Below, piece after piece: positions 35,787-44,618 of a stretch of DNA of 62,033 nt (within the stretch, counting starts at the first letter, position 1; the number at the start of each line of letters is the position of its first letter). Made by a program: the position numbers and the translations under genes. The notes beneath the pieces are model-generated. The model was not told where the DNA came from. It did no database searches and saw only the letters and a list, made by a program, of their open reading frames with translations. Source of the stretch: Nocardia pseudovaccinii NBRC 100343 (GTDB lineage: Bacteria > Actinomycetota > Actinomycetes > Mycobacteriales > Mycobacteriaceae); NCBI RefSeq assembly GCF_001613225.1, contig NZ_BDBY01000308.1, positions 1-62,033 on the forward strand. Direction: 5' to 3'.

Positions 35787-36845
35787 ATGCCTGCCTATGC
35801 CTTGCCCGGAACCGAAGTCGGGCCCCGCCGCGCCCGCACCCTCGGAATCGGCGCCGTTGTCATCGTCTTGCTCATAGTCATTGTGTGGCAGGCGCTTCCG
35901 GATAGCCGCCCGGCCGACGACATCCGGGTCGCGTTGCTTGCCACCCATGTCGGTGCGGGTGTCGCGCCCGGCACCGATGTCCGGCTCGACGGGGTGCGGG
36001 TCGGGTCGGTCGCCTCGGTCGCCATCGTCGGTCCGGGCCGCCAGCGGATCGGCCTGGATCTACAGGGGTCCCAACTGTTCGGCCTGACAGACGCCCTGAC
36101 CGTCGATTACGCGCCGGGCAATCTATTCGGAATCACTGCACTGCAACTGAACTCGGTCAACGGCGGCAAACCCCTCACCGACGGCTCGACCATCGATCTC
36201 AGCGGCCGCGACCCCGACCGAGTACGCGATGCGACACTCGCAGCGCTGCTGGAATCCACCGGCCAGCTGACCGACGACGTCCTCACCCCGAAGCTGACCG
36301 AGCTGCTTCGTAGGACCTCTCACGACATCAACGCCTTCACCCCGCTCCTGCAGGCGATCGGCACCACAGCGCGCTCTTACACCGAAACACGGCAGCTCCC
36401 CCCGTCATTCCTTCTCGACCAGTACGGATCGGCTCTCAACGGAGTACCCGCACTGTTGGCCGGCGCGGCGGAGCTGCTGCATTCGGATCTGACGAATCAG
36501 CAGCTGCAAACCAAACAAGACATCCAACGGTTCTCGGAAATGTTCGACAAAGTGAAAACTCTCATGCTCCCGGCGGCAACCGACACGCTCTACACCGCCC
36601 AAAAGTACTTCCAAGGCTTCCTGCCGATCGCCACTGCGATCCTCGACCAGGTGTCCGGAGCCGTCAGTGCACCAGAGCGTTCCGAGGGCGAGCTGAGTGA
36701 ACTGCTCGCCCGGCTCGGCACAGCATTCCACGATTCGCCGTCCGGCCCGGTGCTGAATGCGCGCGTAGACCTGGATGTGGTTCCTGGACTGGCCGGTCCG
36801 CTGTCGGCGCTGCTCGCGCACCAGCCCGGTGCAGGGGCACGCTGA
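35787..36845 (+). CDS. mceA: Mce protein A
   Basis: This 352-residue protein has an N-terminal membrane anchor near residues 18-37 (LGIGAVVIVLLIVIVW), followed by an MCE domain at about 45-120 (GAGVAPGTDVRLDGVRVGSV). A long helical region then forms the tunnel-like stalk of the hexamer, with a helix-rich segment from about 150 to 290. Six Mce proteins assemble into a channel across the periplasm that carries lipid to the YrbE permeases. The subfamily (Mce1-4 of M. tuberculosis) cannot be settled by reading alone. Its stop overlaps the mceB start. Confidence 0.92.
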   Translation: MPAYALPGTEVGPRRARTLGIGAVVIVLLIVIVWQALPDSRPADDIRVALLATHVGAGVAPGTDVRLDGVRVGSVASVAIVGPGRQRIGLDLQGSQLFGLTDALTVDYAPGNLFGITALQLNSVNGGKPLTDGSTIDLSGRDPDRVRDATLAALLESTGQLTDDVLTPKLTELLRRTSHDINAFTPLLQAIGTTARSYTETRQLPPSFLLDQYGSALNGVPALLAGAAELLHSDLTNQQLQTKQDIQRFSEMFDKVKTLMLPAATDTLYTAQKYFQGFLPIATAILDQVSGAVSAPERSEGELSELLARLGTAFHDSPSGPVLNARVDLDVVPGLAGPLSALLAHQPGAGAR

Positions 36846-37849
36846 TGTCGATGCGTTGGCTGTGGCTCCGCATCATGGTTTCGGTGGCCGTTATGGCCCT
36901 GGCTCTGGTCGGGGTACTCCGGCTGATCGAACGACCGGTCAGTGGCCGGACCGATACCTACACGGCGATCTTCACCGATGCCAACGGACTTCGACTCGGT
37001 GACGATGTCCGCCTCTACGGCGTCCAGGTCGGCAAAGTGCGCTCGGTCGATCTCGACGGCGCACTGGCTCGCGTGCGTTTCACGGTGTCAGTGGGCCATC
37101 CGCTGTACACCGAAACCAAAGTGGCCGTGCGTTATCAGAATCTGACCGGGTTCCGATATCTGGAGATTCAGCAACCCGAGCAACCAGGTGCGAGCCGCAA
37201 ACCCGCCACGGTTTTCGATACCGCGCACACGGTTCCGGCCTTCGACATCACCACACTATTCAACGGCCTACAACCCGTCCTCGCGCAATTGTCGCCCGAA
37301 GACCTGAATCAGTTCGCGAACAGTATGCTCGCTGTCGTTCAAGGCGATGGCGACGGCATCGGACCGGCGCTGGACGCTATCGATAAGCTCAGCCGCTTGG
37401 CATCCGATCGACAGCAGGTGCTCTCGACATTGGTGAACAATTTCGCGCAAGTGTCCGACCATATGGCCGGTAAGTCGGGCAACGCGATGAAACTCATGAC
37501 CAATCTGACGGATCTTTTCGTCACAATCACCGACAAACTGCCCGGCCTCGTTCAGTTCGCATTAGAGATCCCGCCGATGTTGCGGCCACTACTCGACCTG
37601 CTGCAGGCGCTGGGCGTCACCGGCGAGGAAAACAAGGATCTCGACGCCCTGCTGCATCGGGTATTCCCCAGCCCGAGCCAAGCCGCTGACGTGCTCGGCC
37701 GACTGCCGGGAATGCTCCAGACCTTGGCCGCGATTATCCCGCCGACCGGCCCCGAAGCGAACATCACCTGCTCACAAGGCATCGCCGCGGCGCCCGAACC
37801 CCTGCAGGTGCTCATCGCCGGACAGAGGATCACGCTATGCCATCGATAA
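36845..37849 (+). CDS. mceB: Mce protein B
   Basis: This 334-residue Mce-family protein has a membrane anchor near residues 8-26 and an MCE domain with the opening TYTAIFTDANGLRLGDDVRL and VQVGKVRSV, then RYQNLTGFRYLEI. The C-terminal half is helical and ends in a Cys-containing tail (ITLCHR). The ATG overlaps the mceA stop, and the 3' end overlaps mceC by 13 bases, so translation is coupled through the operon. In the complex it contributes one of six MCE rings and stalk helices. Confidence 0.92.
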   Translation: MSMRWLWLRIMVSVAVMALALVGVLRLIERPVSGRTDTYTAIFTDANGLRLGDDVRLYGVQVGKVRSVDLDGALARVRFTVSVGHPLYTETKVAVRYQNLTGFRYLEIQQPEQPGASRKPATVFDTAHTVPAFDITTLFNGLQPVLAQLSPEDLNQFANSMLAVVQGDGDGIGPALDAIDKLSRLASDRQQVLSTLVNNFAQVSDHMAGKSGNAMKLMTNLTDLFVTITDKLPGLVQFALEIPPMLRPLLDLLQALGVTGEENKDLDALLHRVFPSPSQAADVLGRLPGMLQTLAAIIPPTGPEANITCSQGIAAAPEPLQVLIAGQRITLCHR

Positions 37850-38871
37850 AGATGTCGTCGACGCGTGTGCTACGCCGCGTGCGCCTGCTGTCGACCAGCC
37901 GGAGCGAACGCGGCACGCAACTGCGCTGGGGTATCGCCGGAATAGTCGTGGTCCTGATTCTGGTCGCCGCCATCGGTGTGATCAACATGGTCGGCACCTC
38001 CCCGGAGCGCACTTACTCTGCGGAATTGGCAGAGGCCGGCGCCGTCCGCGCCGGCGATGACGTCCGCATTGCCGGCATACCTGTCGGCAAGGTGAAATCG
38101 CTCGAATTACTGCCCGACCGAGTGCGGATGACATTCACGGTGAAGAGCAATGTTTTCATCGGTGATCAGACCACTCTGGCCGTGCGCATGCTGACCATCG
38201 TCGGCGGATATTATCTGGCCGTTCAACCGGCCGGACCCGGTCCGCTCGGCACCAAGGTAATCCCCACCCAGCGGGTCATCCTGCCGTATCGTCTGACGCA
38301 GGCATTTCAGGATGCCATCGAACCCGTGCAGAAGACCGACGGTGATGTCATCCGCCAGGATCTGGCCGCCCTGTCCAGCTCGATCGACAAGAGCCCGGAC
38401 TCCATTCGCAGTATCACCCGGGCGGCCGGCGACATCGTCGCCATCATGGACAAACAGAATGTCGATATCTCGAAAACACTGTCACTCAGCAGTGAATACC
38501 TGACGGCGCTCAACAAGAACTCCGATGTCCTGGTCAACTTGATGAGAACCTTCGGCACCCTCGAGAACATCGTCGCCAACAACCATGAACAACTCAGCTG
38601 GGCTTTGCACGGACTGGCGCAACTACTGCAGGAATTCGCACCGCTCGGTCGAATCTGGGACGACTCGCTACGCGATCAGACTCAGCCGCTCGCCGAGGCT
38701 ATCCCGAAACTTCAAGAACTCGGTGGCCGTCTGTCCACACTGCTCGATTCGCTGCGCACCTTCGAACAGCGCCTGCAGCCGCTTGTCCAGCCCGGCGACG
38801 GGGTAACCGTGGACCAGTCCGGCACCACGATCGCCGGGGTGTGTGTACCGGTTCCCGGAGGAGGTTGTTGA
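37837..38871 (+). CDS. mceC: Mce protein C
   Basis: This is a 344-residue Mce-family protein. After a basic N-terminus, a membrane helix lies near residues 30-50 (WGIAGIVVVLILVAAIGVI). The MCE domain contains AGAVRAGDDVRIAGIPVGKV and VRMLTIVGGYYLAVQ. A long helical stalk follows, and the protein ends in VPVPGGGC, where the terminal Cys could be lipidated or cross-linked, although no evidence decides this. The stop shares its A with the mceD ATG. Confidence 0.92.
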   Translation: MPSIKMSSTRVLRRVRLLSTSRSERGTQLRWGIAGIVVVLILVAAIGVINMVGTSPERTYSAELAEAGAVRAGDDVRIAGIPVGKVKSLELLPDRVRMTFTVKSNVFIGDQTTLAVRMLTIVGGYYLAVQPAGPGPLGTKVIPTQRVILPYRLTQAFQDAIEPVQKTDGDVIRQDLAALSSSIDKSPDSIRSITRAAGDIVAIMDKQNVDISKTLSLSSEYLTALNKNSDVLVNLMRTFGTLENIVANNHEQLSWALHGLAQLLQEFAPLGRIWDDSLRDQTQPLAEAIPKLQELGGRLSTLLDSLRTFEQRLQPLVQPGDGVTVDQSGTTIAGVCVPVPGGGC

Positions 38872-39974
38872 TGCTCAGCCGGATTCTCGGATCACGCGGA
38901 CTGATGTCCGCCACAGTCATTCTCGTACTCATACTGGCGGCCGTAATCGGGTTGAAGCTGAGCAAACCCGAGCCTGCGACCCGCAGTTACTGCGCTGACA
39001 TGCCCGACAGCATCGGCCTGTACAAAGACAGTGCGGTCACCGTCATGGGAATTCAGGTCGGCAAGGTTACCAGTATCGAACCCGTCGGCGGATCGGCTCG
39101 GGTGCGGTTCACGGTGCGCAAGGACCGCAAACTCCCGCCGGACGTGGGCGCGGTGACGGTCAGCAACACTATCGTCGCCGACCGCAACCTCGCCCTCATC
39201 GGACCCGAACCGACAGGTGCCGGTTGGAATCCGAGCACCTGCATCACCAAAACCCTGACACCCAAAAGTCTTTCGGAAACCTTCGACGCCCTGGCGAAAC
39301 TGTCCGATCAGCTCAACGCCGCGAAGGATCCCGCCCAGCGAACCGCACTCGGCGACGGGATCGACGCACTCGACCGCGCCACCTCCGGAACCGGAGACCA
39401 GATCAATGCGCTCATCCTGCAATTGAGCAAGGCGCTGAACTCGCCCGACGCCGCCATCGGTCACCTCGGGCAGCTGCTCGACAGCCTCAGCGATCTCGCG
39501 CACCGCGCCCAGAACGGTTGGTCCGATCTCGAGACCATCGTTCCGCGGCTCACCCAAACCTTCAACGACATCAACACCCTCGCCTTCCCACCCGTGATCG
39601 ATCTGGTCGCCGCACTCTCGGGAGAGCTGCCCGAACTCAATGAGGTGATCATGAAATTCGGCACCCCCACACTCCATGCCGTCAACGCGATTCCGAACCT
39701 GCCGCAACTGATTTCGAACGGCGTCAGCTCACTGGCCGATGTCATCCGCATGGCGCCCGCCATCGCCACCGGTTTCGCCGGCGCGGTCGATCCTGCCGAC
39801 GGACAACTCACCATCCGTTACGCGCCACCGAAACTCGCACTGCCACAACAACAGACCGACCAAATCTGTGCCGCGCTGAAAGCCGCTGCAGATCAGCAAT
39901 GCGGGGTCGGCGACAACGGCGCGGTGACGGTGCCTGCACTGCCCGTACTCCTCGCGGCGGTGAGCGCGAAGTGA
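38871..39974 (+). CDS. mceD: Mce protein D
   Basis: This is a 367-residue Mce-family protein with a short cytosolic start and a membrane helix at about 12-29 (MSATVILVLILAAVIGLKL). The MCE domain has YCADMPDSIGLYKDSAVTVM and GIQVGKVTSI. The helical stalk contains heptad-like Leu repeats. Its end overlaps the mceE GTG as GTGA. AGGAGG at 38859-38864 serves as the ribosome site within the end of mceC. Confidence 0.92.
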   Translation: MLSRILGSRGLMSATVILVLILAAVIGLKLSKPEPATRSYCADMPDSIGLYKDSAVTVMGIQVGKVTSIEPVGGSARVRFTVRKDRKLPPDVGAVTVSNTIVADRNLALIGPEPTGAGWNPSTCITKTLTPKSLSETFDALAKLSDQLNAAKDPAQRTALGDGIDALDRATSGTGDQINALILQLSKALNSPDAAIGHLGQLLDSLSDLAHRAQNGWSDLETIVPRLTQTFNDINTLAFPPVIDLVAALSGELPELNEVIMKFGTPTLHAVNAIPNLPQLISNGVSSLADVIRMAPAIATGFAGAVDPADGQLTIRYAPPKLALPQQQTDQICAALKAAADQQCGVGDNGAVTVPALPVLLAAVSAK

Positions 39975-41065
39975 GGAATCCGTCCCAGACCACCCGCCGC
40001 CTCGGGCTGCACACCCTGGCCGCTTCGACCATTGCGATATCGGCCACCGCCTGCGGTTTCCAACCGGCCGATATTCCCGTTCCCGGGACCGGTGTCGGTG
40101 GCTCGACCTATCACCTGCGCATCGAATTCGCCGATGTGCTCAACCTGCCGCAGGGCGCCAAGGTCATCGCGGATGGCGTGCGGGTCGGCCAGTTGACCGG
40201 TGTCACCCTCGTCAACCCGGTCCCGGCCACCGCTACCACCCCTGCACGCCAGGGGTATGTGATCGCTGATGTCGCCATCCGCACCTCGGTGCACCTACCG
40301 GCCGGTACCACCGCGCAGCTGCGACAGGCGACACCGCTCGGCGACGTGCACATCGCCCTCACCGAGCCGGCAGCACCGGCGTCGGGTGAGATCCCACCGG
40401 ATGCCACCATCCCGCTCGCCGACACCCGCCAAGCGCTGCCCATCGAGGACATCCTCGCCCAGCTGGCGACCTTCGTCGGAAGCGGAGCTGTAAACGATGT
40501 CCAGAACATCGTGCACAAGATGAACGGGATCATGCCGAGAAATCCGGCCGACACCGCACGGATCTCGGAAACACTGGGTCAGGACCTCGACGACCTGGCC
40601 GCACATACCGATTCGATTCACGCGGTGGTCAGCGGAATCCAGGCGACGGTCGACGATGGGCTGCTCGGACGAACCTCCACTTGGGATCCGCTGCTGACCC
40701 CGGACGGTGTGCAGCACACAACCGATGTGATGAACGCCGAAATCGGGGTCATCTTCGTGCTTACTGCGCTCGGCCCGTTCGCCCCGTCCACCAAATGGCT
40801 CGGGCCGGTACTTGATTCGACCGCCGGCGCCGCACGCGCGGTGGTGCCGATGCTGTTCGGCAGCGCACCCCTGGACACCGACTCGCCCTCCAACTTCAAG
40901 AAATTGATCGATCTCATCCAGAACAAGGTCATTCCCTTCACCGACCACGGTCCGAAGATCAATATGGTCGGCGTCGGAGTGACGCCGCCGGATCCCGGCA
41001 TGGGCCCCGATGACCCCACCAAGCGCATCGTCGATACCCTGCGGATGATCGGAGCGGTCCGATGA
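39971..41065 (+). CDS. mceE: Mce protein E, predicted lipoprotein (LprN-like)
   Basis: This 364-residue Mce protein is predicted to be a lipoprotein: a hydrophobic signal ends in ISATACGF, with the acceptor Cys near residue 27. The MCE domain (LRIEFADVLNLPQGAKVI, DGVRVGQLTGV) and a helical stalk follow. In M. tuberculosis mce operons the fifth gene encodes the lipoprotein, which fits. The GTG at 39971 overlaps the mceD stop, and the stop overlaps the mceF ATG as ATGA. A segment near residues 270-330 contains Pro- and Gly-rich loops. Confidence 0.91.
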   Translation: MRNPSQTTRRLGLHTLAASTIAISATACGFQPADIPVPGTGVGGSTYHLRIEFADVLNLPQGAKVIADGVRVGQLTGVTLVNPVPATATTPARQGYVIADVAIRTSVHLPAGTTAQLRQATPLGDVHIALTEPAAPASGEIPPDATIPLADTRQALPIEDILAQLATFVGSGAVNDVQNIVHKMNGIMPRNPADTARISETLGQDLDDLAAHTDSIHAVVSGIQATVDDGLLGRTSTWDPLLTPDGVQHTTDVMNAEIGVIFVLTALGPFAPSTKWLGPVLDSTAGAARAVVPMLFGSAPLDTDSPSNFKKLIDLIQNKVIPFTDHGPKINMVGVGVTPPDPGMGPDDPTKRIVDTLRMIGAVR

Positions 41066-42018
41066 GGGTTCGAGGCGCGATATCGCTGACGGCGATCGCC
41101 GCAGTGCTGGTCTTCGGCATCGTCTACATGACAGCCGGTGTGCTGCATGTCGATCCGCGCAAGTCGTATTTCACCGCAGACCTACAACTGGACAACTCGG
41201 CCGGGTTGGGGCCGAATTCGCCGGTGCTACTCGACGGCGTGTCGGTCGGGAAGACTCAATCAGTGCGTAAGCAGGCCACCGGTGTACTCGTCTCCCTGAA
41301 AATCGACAAGCGGTACCGCGTTCCAGTCTCCAGCAACGTCCGTATCGAACAGCTGTCGGCCCTCGGCGAACCGTATATCGAATTCGCGTCGACCGGAAAC
41401 TCGGGGCCGTATCTTCACGATGGGCAACATATCGCGGCCGACCAAGTGCGGCTGCCGATGACCATCACCCAGCTCTCGTCACGGGCGGTGCAACTGCTCG
41501 ATCAGATTCACCCCGAGGCGATCTCACATTTGGTCGACACCTTCGACACCGCGCTGTCGGGCACGGACCAGGCCATGCAGACACTGCAGCGCTCCTCCGA
41601 TCTGCTGGCAGCCACCCTTCTCAGCCGCACCGACACCATCCGGCAGCTGTTCGCCGATATGCAGGCCATGGGCGCGAATATGGACTGGCTGGGCCCTTCG
41701 CTGAGCACCGCTGGGCCGCAACTCGGTCTATTCGGCACCTCGCTGACCAAAATCGTCGAGCACGGCTCGGTGCTGTCGAAAGCACAGCCGGTATCGAATT
41801 ATTTCACCGGGGACGGCCTTGTGCCGTTCCTCGGGCAGCTGACCGATCTGCTGAACAAGATCGGGCCGGGGATCGCCCCATTGGCGCCGGTGCTGCAACC
41901 GGTAGTGGCCGACGCTGTCGCTCGTACACCCCACATCGACATCAGCGCCCTGATCGGGCAGGCACTGCAGAGTGTCGAACCCGACGGGTCCCTGCATTTC
42001 CGGATCCACATCAATTAG
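41062..42018 (+). CDS. mceF: Mce protein F
   Basis: This 318-residue protein is the sixth Mce protein of the operon, with a membrane helix near residues 8-26 (LTAIAAVLVFGIVYMTAG) and an MCE domain including LDNSAGLGPNSPVLLDGVSV and VPVSSNVRIEQLSALGEPYI. It has no long disordered tail, so it is close to the minimal length for the group. A broken copy of residues 55-95 lies inverted at 32987-33128. The next gene begins 42 bases later after GGAGGAAAG. Confidence 0.92.
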   Translation: MRVRGAISLTAIAAVLVFGIVYMTAGVLHVDPRKSYFTADLQLDNSAGLGPNSPVLLDGVSVGKTQSVRKQATGVLVSLKIDKRYRVPVSSNVRIEQLSALGEPYIEFASTGNSGPYLHDGQHIAADQVRLPMTITQLSSRAVQLLDQIHPEAISHLVDTFDTALSGTDQAMQTLQRSSDLLAATLLSRTDTIRQLFADMQAMGANMDWLGPSLSTAGPQLGLFGTSLTKIVEHGSVLSKAQPVSNYFTGDGLVPFLGQLTDLLNKIGPGIAPLAPVLQPVVADAVARTPHIDISALIGQALQSVEPDGSLHFRIHIN

Positions 42019-42060
42019 CGGGCCGAGCACCATCCGTACGGCCCGGCAGGAGGAAAGAAA

Positions 42061-42669
42061 ATGGACACAGCAGTAGACGAGAAGGACACCTCGAATACGC
42101 CGAAATCAGAATCAGAACCAACACCGGCCGCACCGCTCCGCGCCCAGCTCACGCTGGCGATCCGACTGTCGACCGTACTGACCACCGTGGTGATCGTCGC
42201 CTTGCTGGCGCTCACCATCGTCTTCGGTTCCCTCTATTTCTCCGCCCGCTCCACCCTCACCGACCGTGACTCCGCGGCCGCAGACGACCGGCATGCCGAG
42301 CAGATTGCCTCGGACTACTCGGTGGGCGCCTCGACCATCGACTATCACGATGTGAAGAGCTGGATCGAACGACTCAAAACAGGCACCACACCACAACTGT
42401 CGGCGAAGTTCGATGCCACCGCGCCGCAACTCGAACAGATCCTTTTGCCGCTGCAATGGACCTCGAAGGCGACCCCGCTGTCGGCGGCGGTCACCTCCGA
42501 ATCCGGCGGCATCTACAAGGTCAACGCCTACCTCGATGTGACCTCCACCAGTGCGCAAACCCCCGACGGCGGGCGAACCACGGTCACCTACTCCCTCACC
42601 ATCGACCGCAACTCCGGGTGGAAGATCACCGACGTCGGTGGCCTGCAAAACGCCCTGCCAACGAAGTAG
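42061..42669 (+). CDS. Mce-associated membrane protein (Mam type)
   Basis: This 202-residue protein has an acidic cytosolic N-terminus, one membrane helix near residues 33-58 (LTTVVIVALLALTIVFGSL), and an extracytoplasmic domain with an NTF2-like outline ending in DRNSGWKITDVGGL. Proteins of this type follow mceF in most actinobacterial mce operons and stabilise the importer (OmamA is one example). AGGAGGAAAG precedes the ATG. It closes the operon; no terminator hairpin is obvious behind it. Confidence 0.88.
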   Translation: MDTAVDEKDTSNTPKSESEPTPAAPLRAQLTLAIRLSTVLTTVVIVALLALTIVFGSLYFSARSTLTDRDSAAADDRHAEQIASDYSVGASTIDYHDVKSWIERLKTGTTPQLSAKFDATAPQLEQILLPLQWTSKATPLSAAVTSESGGIYKVNAYLDVTSTSAQTPDGGRTTVTYSLTIDRNSGWKITDVGGLQNALPTK

Positions 42670-42700
42670 GTGGCTGTCGGCCGAACAAAACAAAATCAAA

Positions 42701-43051
42701 CTAGCGGTCGTCATCCGTTGAGCAATACCCCCCAGCCAAGAAGATGTCCCGGCCGATCGGATCATCGGCCGCCCCGAGCTTTTCGGCCAGCATCGTCGCC
42801 CGGAACCGGCTGCCGTCGGCGTACAGCCGCCCGACAAGCACTGCGATCCGCGCGTCTCCGGTCGTCGCACCGCTCGGGCGATCAAGTCGATCCTGCGACA
42901 CGGGCGATTCGGCCGCCGTGTCCTCGAGTGCGCAACGCGCCGCCGCAGCGGCCAACTCAACCGACGACATCCTTGGATAGCCCGGTCCGTCGGCGCTCTT
43001 GGAGACCTGTCCGACACCGACGATCACCGGTGTGCGTGGATCGATCAACAC
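42701..43051 (-). pseudogene. Thiolase-like gene with a large internal deletion
   Basis: The 116-residue frame opens as an acetyl-CoA acetyltransferase/thiolase-like protein does (RTPVIVGVGQVSKS, then ELAAAAARCALEDT). It then jumps to a segment resembling the C-terminal end of the same family (IAVLVGRLYADGSRF, DDPIGRDIFLAGG). The catalytic Cys, His and the middle 300 or more residues are missing. I infer an internal deletion that kept the frame. A thiolase would fit the side-chain cleavage step of the cluster. Identification of the C-terminal part is tentative. Confidence 0.5.
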
Positions 43052-43127
43052 CTACCGCCTCACCCGGCGCCACAGCGCCCGTCCGACCTCTATCAACACT
43101 CGAAATCCTTGCCGGAATCAGGATTTG

Positions 43128-43300
43128 TGTGGGACGGCGGTGACCAGGCACCGTCCACGACGAATGTCGAGGTGCATGAACCGCGCAGCGGCGCCGAGTT
43201 TGTCGGCGAGCGCCTTGCCTTCGTCATCGAGGATGTCGCCGAGACAACCGATGCTCCTTCGGCTGCCAGCAACCTGGCGTGTGAGCGTCACGGACGAGTG
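43128..43300 (-). pseudogene. SDR remnant with internal deletion
   Basis: Read leftward it gives GDILDDEGKALADKLGAAAR and FMHLDI, then jumps to the end of an SDR (LVTAVPHKS and stop). Both pieces closely match the intact SDR at 31514, which contains GDILDDEGKALAESLGAAA and ends VTAVPHKAS. About 170 residues between them are missing. It is therefore a former paralogue of the 31514 gene. Confidence 0.75.
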
Positions 43301-43324
43301 CTGGTCAGCAGCGCCACCCAGCGG

Positions 43325-43951
43325 TCATGGCATGTCCTGGACAATCTGGCATCGCCCTTTGGAGACAGCTGGTGATACCCATCGGTGCAGGAAGCGGCGA
43401 AGCTGCGCGGGATCACGGCGCGGTGGCATCGGATCGGCGAGAAACGACAGCAGTATGCGGAGCAGATACTCGATCAGCTCGGTCAATGCCTCGCCGGAGT
43501 ATCCATGGGCAGCCCAGTCAACATCCGAGCGCTCGAACGCCCGGCGAGATGCCTCGAAGGCCGTCTCGCCCATCGCGACCCGAGAAAAGGTCGCCGGACG
43601 ACCGGCCGACAGCAGGAGGCCGAGGTAGCGGTCGTGCGGCACGCGCTCGACGGTGTATGCGATAGCTTCCACCGACATTTGCGCGGGATCGGCAATGCCG
43701 GACACATGGGTAAGCAACCGATCCAGATATCCGTCCGCGGCGGCGTAACCGACAGCGGCGAACAACTCGTCCGTACTACGAAAATGGCGATATACGGTTT
43801 GGCGGGTGACACCGAGCTCCGACGCCACATCGGATAGGTTGGCCTTTTCCAGACCGTGCCTATCGATGCAACGCATGGCGGCATCGATGATGCGGTGGCG
43901 AGCCTCGTTGTCGTCACGGGGCGCCGATCCGTTCCACGCCGGTCTTCTCAT
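43325..43951 (-). CDS. TetR-family transcriptional regulator
   Basis: This 208-residue regulator has the TetR HTH at residues 20-65 (RIIDAAMRCIDRHGLEKANL, then LGVTRQTVYRHFRSTDELF) and a helical sensor domain with FLHRWVSP at the end. It is leftward, 67 bases after the end of the SRPBCC gene on the same strand. It differs from the two TetRs linked to the CYP51 genes. The ATG at 43951 is followed by MRRPAWNGSAP; an alternative start at 43969 adds six residues. It may control the aldehyde dehydrogenase/CYP125 group (inference). Confidence 0.84.
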   Translation of the reverse strand: MRRPAWNGSAPRDDNEARHRIIDAAMRCIDRHGLEKANLSDVASELGVTRQTVYRHFRSTDELFAAVGYAAADGYLDRLLTHVSGIADPAQMSVEAIAYTVERVPHDRYLGLLLSAGRPATFSRVAMGETAFEASRRAFERSDVDWAAHGYSGEALTELIEYLLRILLSFLADPMPPRRDPAQLRRFLHRWVSPAVSKGRCQIVQDMP

Positions 43952-44018
43952 ACAGCAAGTGTGCGGCACCGCGATGCGACGCCAGCCCTTGGCCGCGATG
44001 ACGCTCGACGGAGCGCAG

Positions 44019-44528
44019 TCACTGCGCGACCGAAGCGAACCGCACGTCGGTCACTTTCCGCAAGTTGCGCAGGAACCACCGGAACGTGAGATTCATCAGC
44101 GGAGCAGCCAGTCTGATCGACGCGGACGTCACAGCGTCTCCGCTCATAGCCAACGTCCACGTCAGTCGGCACCCGGCTGTGGTGGGCACTATGCCGTAGT
44201 CCTCCGCGAAGGCGGCAATGCCCCGAATGCTGCACTCGTTGAAGCGAAACGCCATGTGCCGGTACGGCTCCCAGGCAAGAAACTCCTCGTTGCCGATGAT
44301 GCCGGCGCGCATGGTGACGGTACGGGTCGTACCGACATCACGCGGCTCGGGGCTGGTCCAGCGCACATCGGTGATCACCTTCGCCCACTTCGGCCACGCT
44401 TCGGCATCCCCGAGGACCTGAAAGAGCTGTTCGGGGGTGATGTTCAGCTCGACACTATTGGAGAAGCGATGAGGCGCCACCTCGACGAAGTCAGCGTCGA
44501 CGCGAACACACGGGTAGATACCGGACAT
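44019..44528 (-). CDS. SRPBCC (polyketide cyclase/START-like) family protein
   Basis: This is a 169-residue soluble protein with the helix-grip fold, seen in VELNITPEQLFQVLGDAEAW at the start, PKWAKVITDVRWTSPEP, then alternating strands, and a long C-terminal helix (APLMNLTFRWFLRNLRKV). Such proteins bind hydrophobic ligands, including steroids and polyketides, in a central cavity. In this cluster it could carry or isomerise a sterol intermediate (inference). AAAGGGAC precedes the ATG at 44528. It lies 90 bases after the aldehyde dehydrogenase on the same strand. Confidence 0.78.
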   Translation of the reverse strand: MSGIYPCVRVDADFVEVAPHRFSNSVELNITPEQLFQVLGDAEAWPKWAKVITDVRWTSPEPRDVGTTRTVTMRAGIIGNEEFLAWEPYRHMAFRFNECSIRGIAAFAEDYGIVPTTAGCRLTWTLAMSGDAVTSASIRLAAPLMNLTFRWFLRNLRKVTDVRFASVAQ

Positions 44529-44618
44529 GAAAGTCCCTTTCATCTTTCTGATTGACCACAGCTGGTCCGGGCCGACCGGCTCTGGCTCACACGGCCCGGA
44601 GAACTCGCCGCACAAATG

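Noticed and set aside
34062..42669. Assignment of the mce operon to Mce4 (cholesterol importer)
   Set aside because: The gene order fits all mce operons, and the subfamily cannot be decided without alignment; only the sterol context suggests it.
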